From Advenella faeciporci (GTDB taxonomy: Bacteria > Pseudomonadota > Gammaproteobacteria > Burkholderiales > Burkholderiaceae_B), in assembly GCF_014652395.1 (NCBI RefSeq), contig NZ_BMYS01000005.1, positions 95,656 to 159,655 of the forward strand: 64,000 nt of DNA, in the 5' to 3' direction. The notes beneath the pieces were generated by a model. It searched no databases and was not told the origin of the DNA. It saw only the letters and a program-made list of their open reading frames with translations. The position numbers were made by a program, and so were the translations under genes. Positions 35,564 to 43,041 of the stretch are shown piece after piece. How positions within the stretch are numbered: the first letter of the stretch is position 1; the number at the start of each line of letters is the position of its first letter.

Positions 35564-35695
35564 TTAATCTGGATTTTCGTTTCTGTAGGTTTGCTCTGGT
35601 TTGCCAACATATTGTTTTGTCAGCGCGTCAAGCTCGGGGCCATGATACAAGTCAACCATGAATTTCATGATTGCTGCGCATTTTTTCTCGCTCAT
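35564..35695 (-). CDS. Small protein of 43 aa next to the PAAR-like gene
   Basis: ATG at 35695 to TAA at 35564. The product begins MSEKKCAAIMKFMVDLYHGP and ends in a charged, Tyr/Asn-containing tail (QTYRNENPD). AAAGGA lies about 9 bases before the ATG, a good ribosome binding site. It starts 38 bases after the DUF4150 gene ends, on the same strand, with balanced residue use and one Cys. It has no membrane segment. I do not recognise it. The position suggests a co-transcribed accessory of the PAAR-like protein. Confidence 0.55.
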   Translation of the reverse strand: MSEKKCAAIMKFMVDLYHGPELDALTKQYVGKPEQTYRNENPD

Positions 35696-35732
35696 TATTT
35701 TTTCCTTTCAGGCCATTACCTGAACACAACCG

Positions 35733-36119
35733 TCAGGGCGCCAGCAGTAATATTTTCAATTGGCTGGGCACTATCCGCATACCGGCCATATTGAAAAGGT
35801 TTTGCAACGACAGGCTGGTCAGGCGGGTAGCGGGCATACCCTTAAGCAAATACGTGAATGCACCGGTAATATGGCGTGATGGCCCCATTACCGTATTAGA
35901 TACCATACCCAATACAATCCCCGGGTTATCGCCATTGGTAATGGGCGCAAAAGTGGCCAGGTTATGGGCGGGTGTGCACATGTACAGGATATTGAAGGCA
36001 TTGGGGATATAGGTGGGCCCCAGTGCCACATTGGGATAAGGTACCGGGATGACGGGTGGCGTACGACAAACATCGGGAAACGCCAGATCCATTCCCATTA
36101 ATTGTGCATTTGCAAACAT
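35733..36119 (-). CDS. DUF4150 PAAR-like domain protein (128 aa)
   Basis: The protein begins MFANAQLMGMDLAFPDVCRT and contains TPPVIPVPYPN, GDNPGIVLGMVSNTVMGPSR and a C-terminal IKILLLAP-like stretch, the pattern of DUF4150, a PAAR-like cap for the VgrG spike in T6SS. It consists of the cap alone: no C-terminal toxin domain follows. AAGGAG precedes the ATG by 7 bases. It follows the pentapeptide-repeat gene by 18 bases. Confidence 0.85.
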   Translation of the reverse strand: MFANAQLMGMDLAFPDVCRTPPVIPVPYPNVALGPTYIPNAFNILYMCTPAHNLATFAPITNGDNPGIVLGMVSNTVMGPSRHITGAFTYLLKGMPATRLTSLSLQNLFNMAGMRIVPSQLKILLLAP

Positions 36120-36137
36120 AAGTGCTCCTTAAAATAT

Positions 36138-37211
36138 TCAATAAGTATTGTTCGCGGCATCAAAATATTCAGCCTTGAGCAATGCCTCGTCAGCGGCAAG
36201 ACAGCCCGGCCCCGATTTGATGCTTTCACTATCGGTCAGGGCCCGGTGAAACCGGGTTCGCTCAAAATTCGCCTGCCCAAACCTCGCCCCACGCAAATCA
36301 GCGTAAGAAAAATCGGCATAAGTCAGGTCGGCGCCCGAAAAGTCCGACCGTTCTGCACTGGCAAAATGAAAAATGGCTTGCCATGCATTGGTACCGGCAA
36401 ATACCGTCCGGGTCAACACGGCTTCATTGAAAATCGCGTTTTTCAGGGAAGTCCCCGCCAGACTGGCCGCCTCCAGGTCGGCCTCCAGAAACAGGACCTG
36501 ATCGGCACAGGCCTTGTTCATGCGCGCCCGTTTCAGGCTGGCTCCTTTAAAATTGGCCTGACTCAGGTTGGAACCTGAAAAATCAGCCTCATCCAGTACG
36601 CTGTCGGTAAACTGGCAAAGCGTTAACGGCACATTTGTGAATTTCTGCCTGGCAAGCTGGCATTTCATCAGGACACAACGATTCATGGCCGTTTGCGTAA
36701 AATCCACCGTTTCCAGATTGGCCTGCATGAAAACACAGGCATCCATGCTATTTCCCGCATAACTGCATTGATCCAACTGGCAATTGATGAAAAACGTTTT
36801 TTCAAACAAATGCATTTGCCGGAATACGGTTCCCGACAAATCGGATTCATTAAATGTCACCACACTGAAAACCGATGCCTCGAACAGGCACTGCCGCAAC
36901 GAAGACTCCACCACCATGATTTCTTTGCAATCAGCCTGTACAAACCGGCATTCATCCAGCAGGGCACCCTGAAAGGTCGTCTTGTAAAGATTGCTGCCAT
37001 TGAAGACCGCCCGTTCAAAATTACATTGAATGAAAACCGCTTCCTGCAAATTGGCCTGATTGAAAACAACCCCGGAAAAATCCACTTTCTCGAACATGCC
37101 CCCTGAAAGATCCTGTCCGGAAAAATCCATACTGGCAAAAGACACCTCCCTGAAAGCCTCTCCCTGCCGGATATCCTGCGCCACCTGTTGTGAATTAAAA
37201 CTCATGTTCAT
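36138..37211 (-). CDS. Pentapeptide-repeat protein (357 aa)
   Basis: From residue 20 onward almost the whole chain follows the A(D/N)LxX five-residue repeat (DFSGQDLSGGMFEKVDFSGV, ADLTYADFSYADLRGARFGQ), predicting a long quadrilateral beta-helix. Many hydrophobic positions are Phe or Leu, as expected for the core. A short C-terminal tail ends DAANNTY. It overlaps the end of the DUF2169 gene by 4 bases (ATGA), so the two are translationally coupled. In T6SS accessory modules such proteins accompany VgrG and DUF2169; they may be chaperones, adaptors or effectors. Confidence 0.85.
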   Translation of the reverse strand: MNMSFNSQQVAQDIRQGEAFREVSFASMDFSGQDLSGGMFEKVDFSGVVFNQANLQEAVFIQCNFERAVFNGSNLYKTTFQGALLDECRFVQADCKEIMVVESSLRQCLFEASVFSVVTFNESDLSGTVFRQMHLFEKTFFINCQLDQCSYAGNSMDACVFMQANLETVDFTQTAMNRCVLMKCQLARQKFTNVPLTLCQFTDSVLDEADFSGSNLSQANFKGASLKRARMNKACADQVLFLEADLEAASLAGTSLKNAIFNEAVLTRTVFAGTNAWQAIFHFASAERSDFSGADLTYADFSYADLRGARFGQANFERTRFHRALTDSESIKSGPGCLAADEALLKAEYFDAANNTY

Positions 37212-39265
37212 GCTCCTTTCGCTTCAGGGAAACGCTTGACCTGTTCGGCATAAATGCCGTCAAAAACCGTTTCCCGATCGGCCACAAGTCCGGAAACATC
37301 AGCCCTGAACAGGTTGGCACGATACAGATTGACTTCTTTCATGACCGACTTTTGCAGATTGGCGCCAATCAAGCTGCTGTATTGCAAAGATACTTTCTCA
37401 ATAAAAGTTCTGACGAACAGGGTTTGCGGAAAGCGGGCATGCTCCATCATGCAAAGGGAAATTTCCGCCTCGGAAAAATCACAATTCTCGGCCAGAGCCT
37501 GTTTAAAATCACACTGTTCCATATGCGTCTGGCGAAAATTGCACGTCCTGATCTGGCTTTGCCTGAATGTGCAACAGTTCAGCTTTACCCCTTGGGTAAA
37601 CACAATATTCTTGAGCCAGGCTTCATCAAAAGAAAGCTGCTCAAGACCGCACTGGTAAAAAACGCCCCCCTCCACCTCACTGCGTTCAAAACTGACATGG
37701 GAAAGCGGGCAATCGGAAAATGCCAACTGCTTTAATTGCGCCTCAATAAAACCAACCCTGTCCAGCACAACTTCATGAAAAGCCGCCTGTTCAAAACTGG
37801 CCCCGGTCAGGTCAACCTGTTGCAGTTTGCCCTGATAAAACTGGCAAGTCTTGAAACGCGCCCCCGTCATCTGTACCTGTTCAGCTTCAAGCCCAAACAA
37901 AATGGCGTGATCAAAGCAGGCCTGTTCAAATGTGCTGTGTTCAATCCGGGCCTGCGATAAATTACTGTTAGCCAGATTGGCGTGTTTGAAAGAGCTACCT
38001 GAGATTTTTGCCCGGGCCAGCACGGCATGCGTCAAATTGGCATGATCCAGCCTGACATTGTGCAATATTGCCCCTTCCAGCATGGCTCCCTGCAAATTAG
38101 CACCCTGCAGGTCCATATCAGACAGGTCAATACCCGTCAGGTCCAGGCCCGCCAGGTTTTTATTTTCCCGGTACGCCTTGCGCACGGCCTCTTTCATTTG
38201 CTCCATCCTGTGCGGACCCGCTACCGGTGCCGCCCCCAGGAACTGCACCGAATACAGATAGAGTTTGTCCATTTGTTTTTGAGCATGCTGCATGAAATCA
38301 GGATCCAGCAGGGGTGCCCCGGTAGATTTGCTTTCCGGCTTGCCACCCTCACGTAAAACTTTGCGTTCCTGGTGCAGTTTTTCAAGTGCCTGCGCCAGTT
38401 TTCCATCCCGATCGATCTTCAAAGGGCCATGATTTTCGGCTGTTATTGGCATGCCACCAATTTTCAGGGAATCCTCAAAATCAAGCGGACCTCCTGCCTG
38501 AATACGCCCTTCTTTTTTCAGTTTTGCCAGACTGGAAAGCGCCTCACCCCGAACCTGCTTTTCAATGGTTTCACGATCAGGGACATGCTGTTGCAAACGC
38601 TCAAATATTTCAGGCAATTCAGAAAAAGACAAAGGCTTGTTCGGTCCCACAAATTCCGGTGCCACAAAAACAGCAGGGTCATGGCCCAATTCATGCAAAC
38701 GCTGGCGCGCCTTTTCCCTTTCAGCCACAGCCCGGTTCTGCTGGTTGCGTGAATCACTGACCCGGTTACGCAAGCCTTCAATATTGGGCAAACGCTGTAC
38801 CAGGGTGCCATTAAACGGCTCTGGTGCCGCTCCCTTGCCCTCGGGATTACGCTCAAAAGACGGGCCGCCAAACGCATTGGCCCAGTTGATACGCATGGAC
38901 TCGAAGGGCTGGGGACGGCTTATTTCATTGTTAACCCAGAACCGGTCCCCAAACACCAGCAAGTCTTTTTCAAGCTCACCGACTCGTGCCTTGACAGCGC
39001 ATTGCCGCTTTTCTTCCTGAAACGCGGTATACGCCTGCCCAGAAACCAGAAACTCGGGTTCCGGCTTGGGCATGGCCAGGTCAAGCACACCCCCTGCATC
39101 CAGCTCTTCCTGCACCAGTTTCCATAGATTTTGCTCGCTATCCAGCCGGACACTGCCCTGGCTGTAATCAAGCAGGGCATAAACACCCAGCCCCAAACGG
39201 GTTTGCCCGCGCCAGGCATAAGGTCTGGGCATTACACTTAGCCGAATGGGTTTAATGATTTTCAT
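37208..39265 (-). CDS. DUF2169 domain protein with C-terminal pentapeptide repeats (685 aa)
   Basis: Residues 1 to about 300 match DUF2169 (MKIIKPIRLSVMPRPYAWRG; WANAFGGPSFERNPEGKG), a T6SS adaptor-type domain. A charged linker follows (about 300-370). From about 375 to 670 there are pentapeptide repeats (LTGIDLSDMDLQGANLQGA and onward) with many Cys/Gln/Phe variants. The domain pair is common beside VgrG and DUF4150 genes. It is expected to help load the cap or an effector onto VgrG, not to be a toxin itself. It lies 45 bases after the small membrane protein gene and is coupled to the next pentapeptide gene. Confidence 0.87.
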   Translation of the reverse strand: MKIIKPIRLSVMPRPYAWRGQTRLGLGVYALLDYSQGSVRLDSEQNLWKLVQEELDAGGVLDLAMPKPEPEFLVSGQAYTAFQEEKRQCAVKARVGELEKDLLVFGDRFWVNNEISRPQPFESMRINWANAFGGPSFERNPEGKGAAPEPFNGTLVQRLPNIEGLRNRVSDSRNQQNRAVAEREKARQRLHELGHDPAVFVAPEFVGPNKPLSFSELPEIFERLQQHVPDRETIEKQVRGEALSSLAKLKKEGRIQAGGPLDFEDSLKIGGMPITAENHGPLKIDRDGKLAQALEKLHQERKVLREGGKPESKSTGAPLLDPDFMQHAQKQMDKLYLYSVQFLGAAPVAGPHRMEQMKEAVRKAYRENKNLAGLDLTGIDLSDMDLQGANLQGAMLEGAILHNVRLDHANLTHAVLARAKISGSSFKHANLANSNLSQARIEHSTFEQACFDHAILFGLEAEQVQMTGARFKTCQFYQGKLQQVDLTGASFEQAAFHEVVLDRVGFIEAQLKQLAFSDCPLSHVSFERSEVEGGVFYQCGLEQLSFDEAWLKNIVFTQGVKLNCCTFRQSQIRTCNFRQTHMEQCDFKQALAENCDFSEAEISLCMMEHARFPQTLFVRTFIEKVSLQYSSLIGANLQKSVMKEVNLYRANLFRADVSGLVADRETVFDGIYAEQVKRFPEAKGA

Positions 39266-39310
39266 GAAAACACGATACTTTAATTAAAAAAAAGATGCAA
39301 TTGGCAGCAC

Positions 39311-39814
39311 TCACTTCACTTGCCCTGCCATTTTCTTGTCAAGCTTTGCTTTTTTAATTTCCCGAAGTTTCCGGTGCAATTCCTGTGTTTTTTCAAAGTC
39401 CGGGTCTTTCAAAACAACTTGATACCGGTCTTGCCGGTCTCGTACTACTTCAATTTGCTTGCCTGGTTGATAGGCAGGTATATCAACCAATTTAACAGTG
39501 CCCCGGACTGTTGCCTGATAAGAAGAACCGTTCACTTCCTGCACCCTGATTGCCATAATCACTTCAGGATCTTCGCCGTTGTAAATATTGGTCTGTTTAA
39601 TGGAAAGCACGGTAGCATGGACCAATTCACCTGTTTCATTCAGACGAATCGTTTTCATATCACTTTTAAAAGAATCCTTGAAGCCAAAATAAAAAATACT
39701 ACCCATGAGAATAAGAAAGCTTATAACAGCAACAACTAACCAATCGATTTCAAAGATAACGACACAAGCGAATGCAAGAAGTGCAAAAATAACAATAAAA
39801 ATAAAAATTTTCAT
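39311..39814 (-). CDS. Small membrane protein downstream of vgrG, unknown function (167 aa)
   Basis: Two transmembrane helices at residues 2-22 and 25-46 (MKIFIFIVIFALLAFACVVI; WLVVAVISFLILMGSIFYFG) are followed by a soluble beta-rich domain of about 95 residues (GELVHATVLSIKQT, YQATVRGTVKLVDIPAYQPGKQIEVV) resembling a widespread uncharacterised barrel-like domain. A Lys/Arg-rich tail ends the chain. It begins 13 bases after vgrG stops and precedes the DUF2169 gene, so it is in the same transcript. It could be an immunity protein or a membrane accessory. No function can be assigned. Confidence 0.7.
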   Translation of the reverse strand: MKIFIFIVIFALLAFACVVIFEIDWLVVAVISFLILMGSIFYFGFKDSFKSDMKTIRLNETGELVHATVLSIKQTNIYNGEDPEVIMAIRVQEVNGSSYQATVRGTVKLVDIPAYQPGKQIEVVRDRQDRYQVVLKDPDFEKTQELHRKLREIKKAKLDKKMAGQVK

Positions 39815-39827
39815 AAATATTCAACAC

Positions 39828-42242
39828 TTACATATAAAGACGAATCATAGCAGTCAAAGCAATGGCTGCCCCTGCTGTCCGAATTTTTGTACCTGCCTGG
39901 GTAAATGTTAATGCCTTGTTTTTCTTCTCGATTCCTACAAAATCAAGCTTAATACCCGTAGCCTCTGCCTTCACTCCATATGCTGCCGTCTGTACGCCTA
40001 TTGCCCCCATCTTTATCCCATCCAAAAAGAAATTTGCCCCAGTCCCCTTAAAATTTACTCCTGCCCATACCGATGCTTTACTGGCATCTGTTTGGGTAAA
40101 ATTGGGACTGTCAATCACCACCTCAGGTGCCGTCATGGTAATTTTGGTGCCCGATTTGAAATTCATGTCTGTAGAAGAGTTCCGGTCTATCTGTCCCGTA
40201 ATGTCCTCAGTCACATTGGCCTTATAAGTGTGCGTGGAAACGCCCCCTGCCTCATAAGTGACAGTGCCGGATACGGTTTCTTGTTTGGTGGCGTTGTAGG
40301 TTTGCGTGACGGCACCGTCCACGGTGTCATCCAGGGTGCCCGTGATGTAACGCTTCATCGTGCTGTTAACGGTCTGGTCATAAGCACTGTTATAGGTTTC
40401 ACTTAACGTACCATCCACGGTCATGTTCCGGCTACCGGTCACATGCTCGGTTTCCGGGCCATCTACCGTAACCTTGTTATCGCCCGTTAAATGGTAGGTA
40501 TTGCCACCTGTCACGGTTGTATTCACCCCGTCGGCAATCGTATCTTTCAGACCGGTTGAGGTAATGTTGCGGGTCACGCCGGTATTGAAGGTTTCATCTT
40601 CGGCACCATCAATAATAACGGTGCGGGTACTTAATACATGATGCTTTTCGGTATTGTCCACCCTTGTATCCAGGTTATTGCCCACCCTTACCGTCAGGTT
40701 GCGGTTGGCCTCTATCAGCATGTCCAGCTGGGCCTTCATGTGCAACAATTCCTGTCCCAGCTTGTCTTCAAAGATCAACATATTCGCCATATCGGGGTCA
40801 CCGTACACCGAATGGCTCCTGAAACCGCTTTGGGTCGCCATGGCGGGCAGCTCTACGGGTGGCATGTTGGATGCGTTATAAACCCGCCCCAGCACCACTG
40901 GCCGGTCCGGGTTGCCTCCAATAAAATCCACCACTACTTCATCATTGATGCGTGGCAATTGCAGGCCGCCAAAACCGGTTCCCGCCCAAGGACTGGACAC
41001 CCGTACCCAGCTGGAACTGTTTTCATTATGCTGGCCGTAACGGTCCCAATGAAATTGAACCTTGATACGCCCATATTGATCAGTCCAGATTTCCTGCCCG
41101 GCAGGGCCCACCACTTTGGCCGTTTGCGGACCATGCGTGCGCGGTACGGGCGTCAGCCTGCGGGCACGAAACGGGATGTTATCGGGCAAGGCACTAAAAA
41201 CCACTTCAAAGCTGTCTTCCCGGTTTGTACCCGAGGTATAACCGGCAATACTCATCCGGTAATGGGCGGAAACAATCATGTAAGCACGGTTTTCTGCCAT
41301 GCGCGGATGGTTTTTCAGGGTAAACAGATAACCGGGAGCCATCCCCCTTACATTGGTCACCCCCTGGATCTGTTCACGGCTGGCTTGCAATTCCTCAAGA
41401 CGAATCCGTGAGTAACTTTCTCCGTGATCAATTTCCTGATAACCGCCCTGCCACTCATAGACTTCCAGTCCCATCGGCTGGCCACTGGATTCTCCCCTGG
41501 ACATCGCGTCAAGACTGACCCTGGGTTTGCGAAAATCGTAATCAACGGTTGCATAACTGTCCGGTGTAATCTGGGCCTGTACATTCCAGTCAGACACATA
41601 TTCACGGTTTGCGCCCAAATGGCGATTACCGTCAATATAAGGAATCGCACCATAGCCAGGCATATCGGAATGGGCTGAAACATCATCGCAAATAACCAGG
41701 GTATGCTGGCCGTTTTCATGACGGAACCAGTAATAAATGCCTTCATGCTCCATCAGACGACTGACAAAATCAAAATCGCTTTCCTGGTACTGGACGCAAT
41801 ACTCCCAGTTTCGGTAAGTATTCAATAATTTATACTCCACCGGAAAACCATACTCCCCAAGCACTTCCCGCAATACATCCGGAACGGTTTTATCCTGGAA
41901 AATCCTGTTGTCGGTCGTTTGGGTCAAATACCACATTGAAGGGCGCACCGTAGCCCGATAAACGAAATAATCGGAAGAGTGGTTTTCCCGGCCCACCAGC
42001 ACGCATTTAACAATCTGGCCATTCAAAAACCGCGGAGCGCCAGAGGTTTCAATCTCCAGCGTCAGGGGCTGGCCCAGCAATACTTTAAGGTCAAGAGAGA
42101 TTGTAGTGGCAATCAATTCTACTTCAAACTCAAATAAATGTGATAACTGCTCATGCCCCGTCATACTGGCAAAACCGAGAATACCCGGCAAGGGTGTATG
42201 GGCAACAATGGGACGTTCGTCAATCAGATCCAGCAAGTTCAT
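39828..42242 (-). CDS. vgrG: VgrG (TssI), T6SS spike protein (804 aa)
   Basis: The spike tip of the T6SS tube. Residues about 20-350 are the gp27-like part (LSHLFEFEVELIATT; YRATVRPSMWYLTQT). Next come gp5 OB-fold motifs (GPQTAKVVGPAGQEIWTDQYGRIKVQFHWDR; SWVRVSSPWAGTGFGG; DEVVVDFIGGNPDRPVVLGRVYN) and a long beta-prism with repeated TxTG/TVDG units. The last 90 residues go beyond a standard beta-prism, with Ala/Gly-rich repeats and a hydrophobic end (AAIALTAMIRLYM). It sits 120 bases after DUF3540. The extension may be the site where the DUF2169/DUF4150 module docks. Confidence 0.95.
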   Translation of the reverse strand: MNLLDLIDERPIVAHTPLPGILGFASMTGHEQLSHLFEFEVELIATTISLDLKVLLGQPLTLEIETSGAPRFLNGQIVKCVLVGRENHSSDYFVYRATVRPSMWYLTQTTDNRIFQDKTVPDVLREVLGEYGFPVEYKLLNTYRNWEYCVQYQESDFDFVSRLMEHEGIYYWFRHENGQHTLVICDDVSAHSDMPGYGAIPYIDGNRHLGANREYVSDWNVQAQITPDSYATVDYDFRKPRVSLDAMSRGESSGQPMGLEVYEWQGGYQEIDHGESYSRIRLEELQASREQIQGVTNVRGMAPGYLFTLKNHPRMAENRAYMIVSAHYRMSIAGYTSGTNREDSFEVVFSALPDNIPFRARRLTPVPRTHGPQTAKVVGPAGQEIWTDQYGRIKVQFHWDRYGQHNENSSSWVRVSSPWAGTGFGGLQLPRINDEVVVDFIGGNPDRPVVLGRVYNASNMPPVELPAMATQSGFRSHSVYGDPDMANMLIFEDKLGQELLHMKAQLDMLIEANRNLTVRVGNNLDTRVDNTEKHHVLSTRTVIIDGAEDETFNTGVTRNITSTGLKDTIADGVNTTVTGGNTYHLTGDNKVTVDGPETEHVTGSRNMTVDGTLSETYNSAYDQTVNSTMKRYITGTLDDTVDGAVTQTYNATKQETVSGTVTYEAGGVSTHTYKANVTEDITGQIDRNSSTDMNFKSGTKITMTAPEVVIDSPNFTQTDASKASVWAGVNFKGTGANFFLDGIKMGAIGVQTAAYGVKAEATGIKLDFVGIEKKNKALTFTQAGTKIRTAGAAIALTAMIRLYM

Positions 42243-42361
42243 TTCTCATCCTTTGGGTTCAAAGTAGAACACTTGTCGTCATTATCCAAAACGGATATAT
42301 CAATAAAATTACACTTCATAAAGTGAGTAAATAAAATACTCCTTCCCTTTTACCTGCCCAA

Positions 42362-43015
42362 TTACCCCATGTGGATCTGTTTGCCATCAACCTTGATCAG
42401 GTCCTCAGCCGTTACCACGGTATATTTGGAATGCACGCGGGCGGTTTTTTCCGCTTCATAATCAATCATGCCGGCCCGTACCTGCTCAACCCCTTCGGTT
42501 ACCTTGAAAGAAGAGCGGGACATTTGGGAGAGCCGGTCAACAATGGATTCGTACACATTGCCAATGAAATGAAAAAAGCCAACAGTGGATTTCACTTGTT
42601 TACCTACGTATTCCATCTCATTGACCAGGCACATGCCTTTGTCAGACTGCACCCTCAGGTTTGCGCTGTTCAGGTCAAGCGCCTGCGCACTTGTCAGGCG
42701 GGTATTCTCACGGCTTTCAATGGCCACATTGGCTGCGGTTACGCGCAAATTGCCGGGCACCGCCAGCAAAGAAGCGGCCGGGTTGGCCTGTTCAATAACC
42801 GCCAGCAAGTAAACCCGCTGATGATCGGGGCCGCTAAGCAATACCGTATCCCCCACCGCCGGCATAAGCATGCAGCTTGCCGCCCGCCGGCATGGCCAGA
42901 CGAAACCGTCGCAACACACACTGTAACTGCCGTCATCATGAATGGTTTCCACAGTGCCAAGCAGGTGAACCGGATCATACACGGGGCTGTTTTGCATTCT
43001 TGAAGCCAAAGACAT
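42362..43015 (-). CDS. DUF3540 domain-containing T6SS accessory protein (217 aa)
   Basis: The pattern matches DUF3540: an N-terminal barrel with GSYSVCCDGFVWPCRRAASCMLMPAVGDTVLLSG, then the block LDLNSANLRVQSDKGMCLV and a helical tail with QVKSTVGFFHFIGNVYESIVDRL. Several Cys in the barrel are conserved in the family. It follows tssF by 26 bases, the place where tssG is normally found, and precedes vgrG. It probably works with DUF2169 and DUF4150 proteins in cargo loading, but no mechanism is established. Confidence 0.85.
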   Translation of the reverse strand: MSLASRMQNSPVYDPVHLLGTVETIHDDGSYSVCCDGFVWPCRRAASCMLMPAVGDTVLLSGPDHQRVYLLAVIEQANPAASLLAVPGNLRVTAANVAIESRENTRLTSAQALDLNSANLRVQSDKGMCLVNEMEYVGKQVKSTVGFFHFIGNVYESIVDRLSQMSRSSFKVTEGVEQVRAGMIDYEAEKTARVHSKYTVVTAEDLIKVDGKQIHMG

Positions 43016-43041
43016 GGTTAAATTCCTTTAATATTCAAATA

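Noticed and set aside
36102..39020. Plus-strand frames of 120 to 158 residues opposite the pentapeptide genes
   Set aside because: Repetitive sequence gives long antisense frames by chance; the minus-strand pentapeptide pattern is unmistakable.
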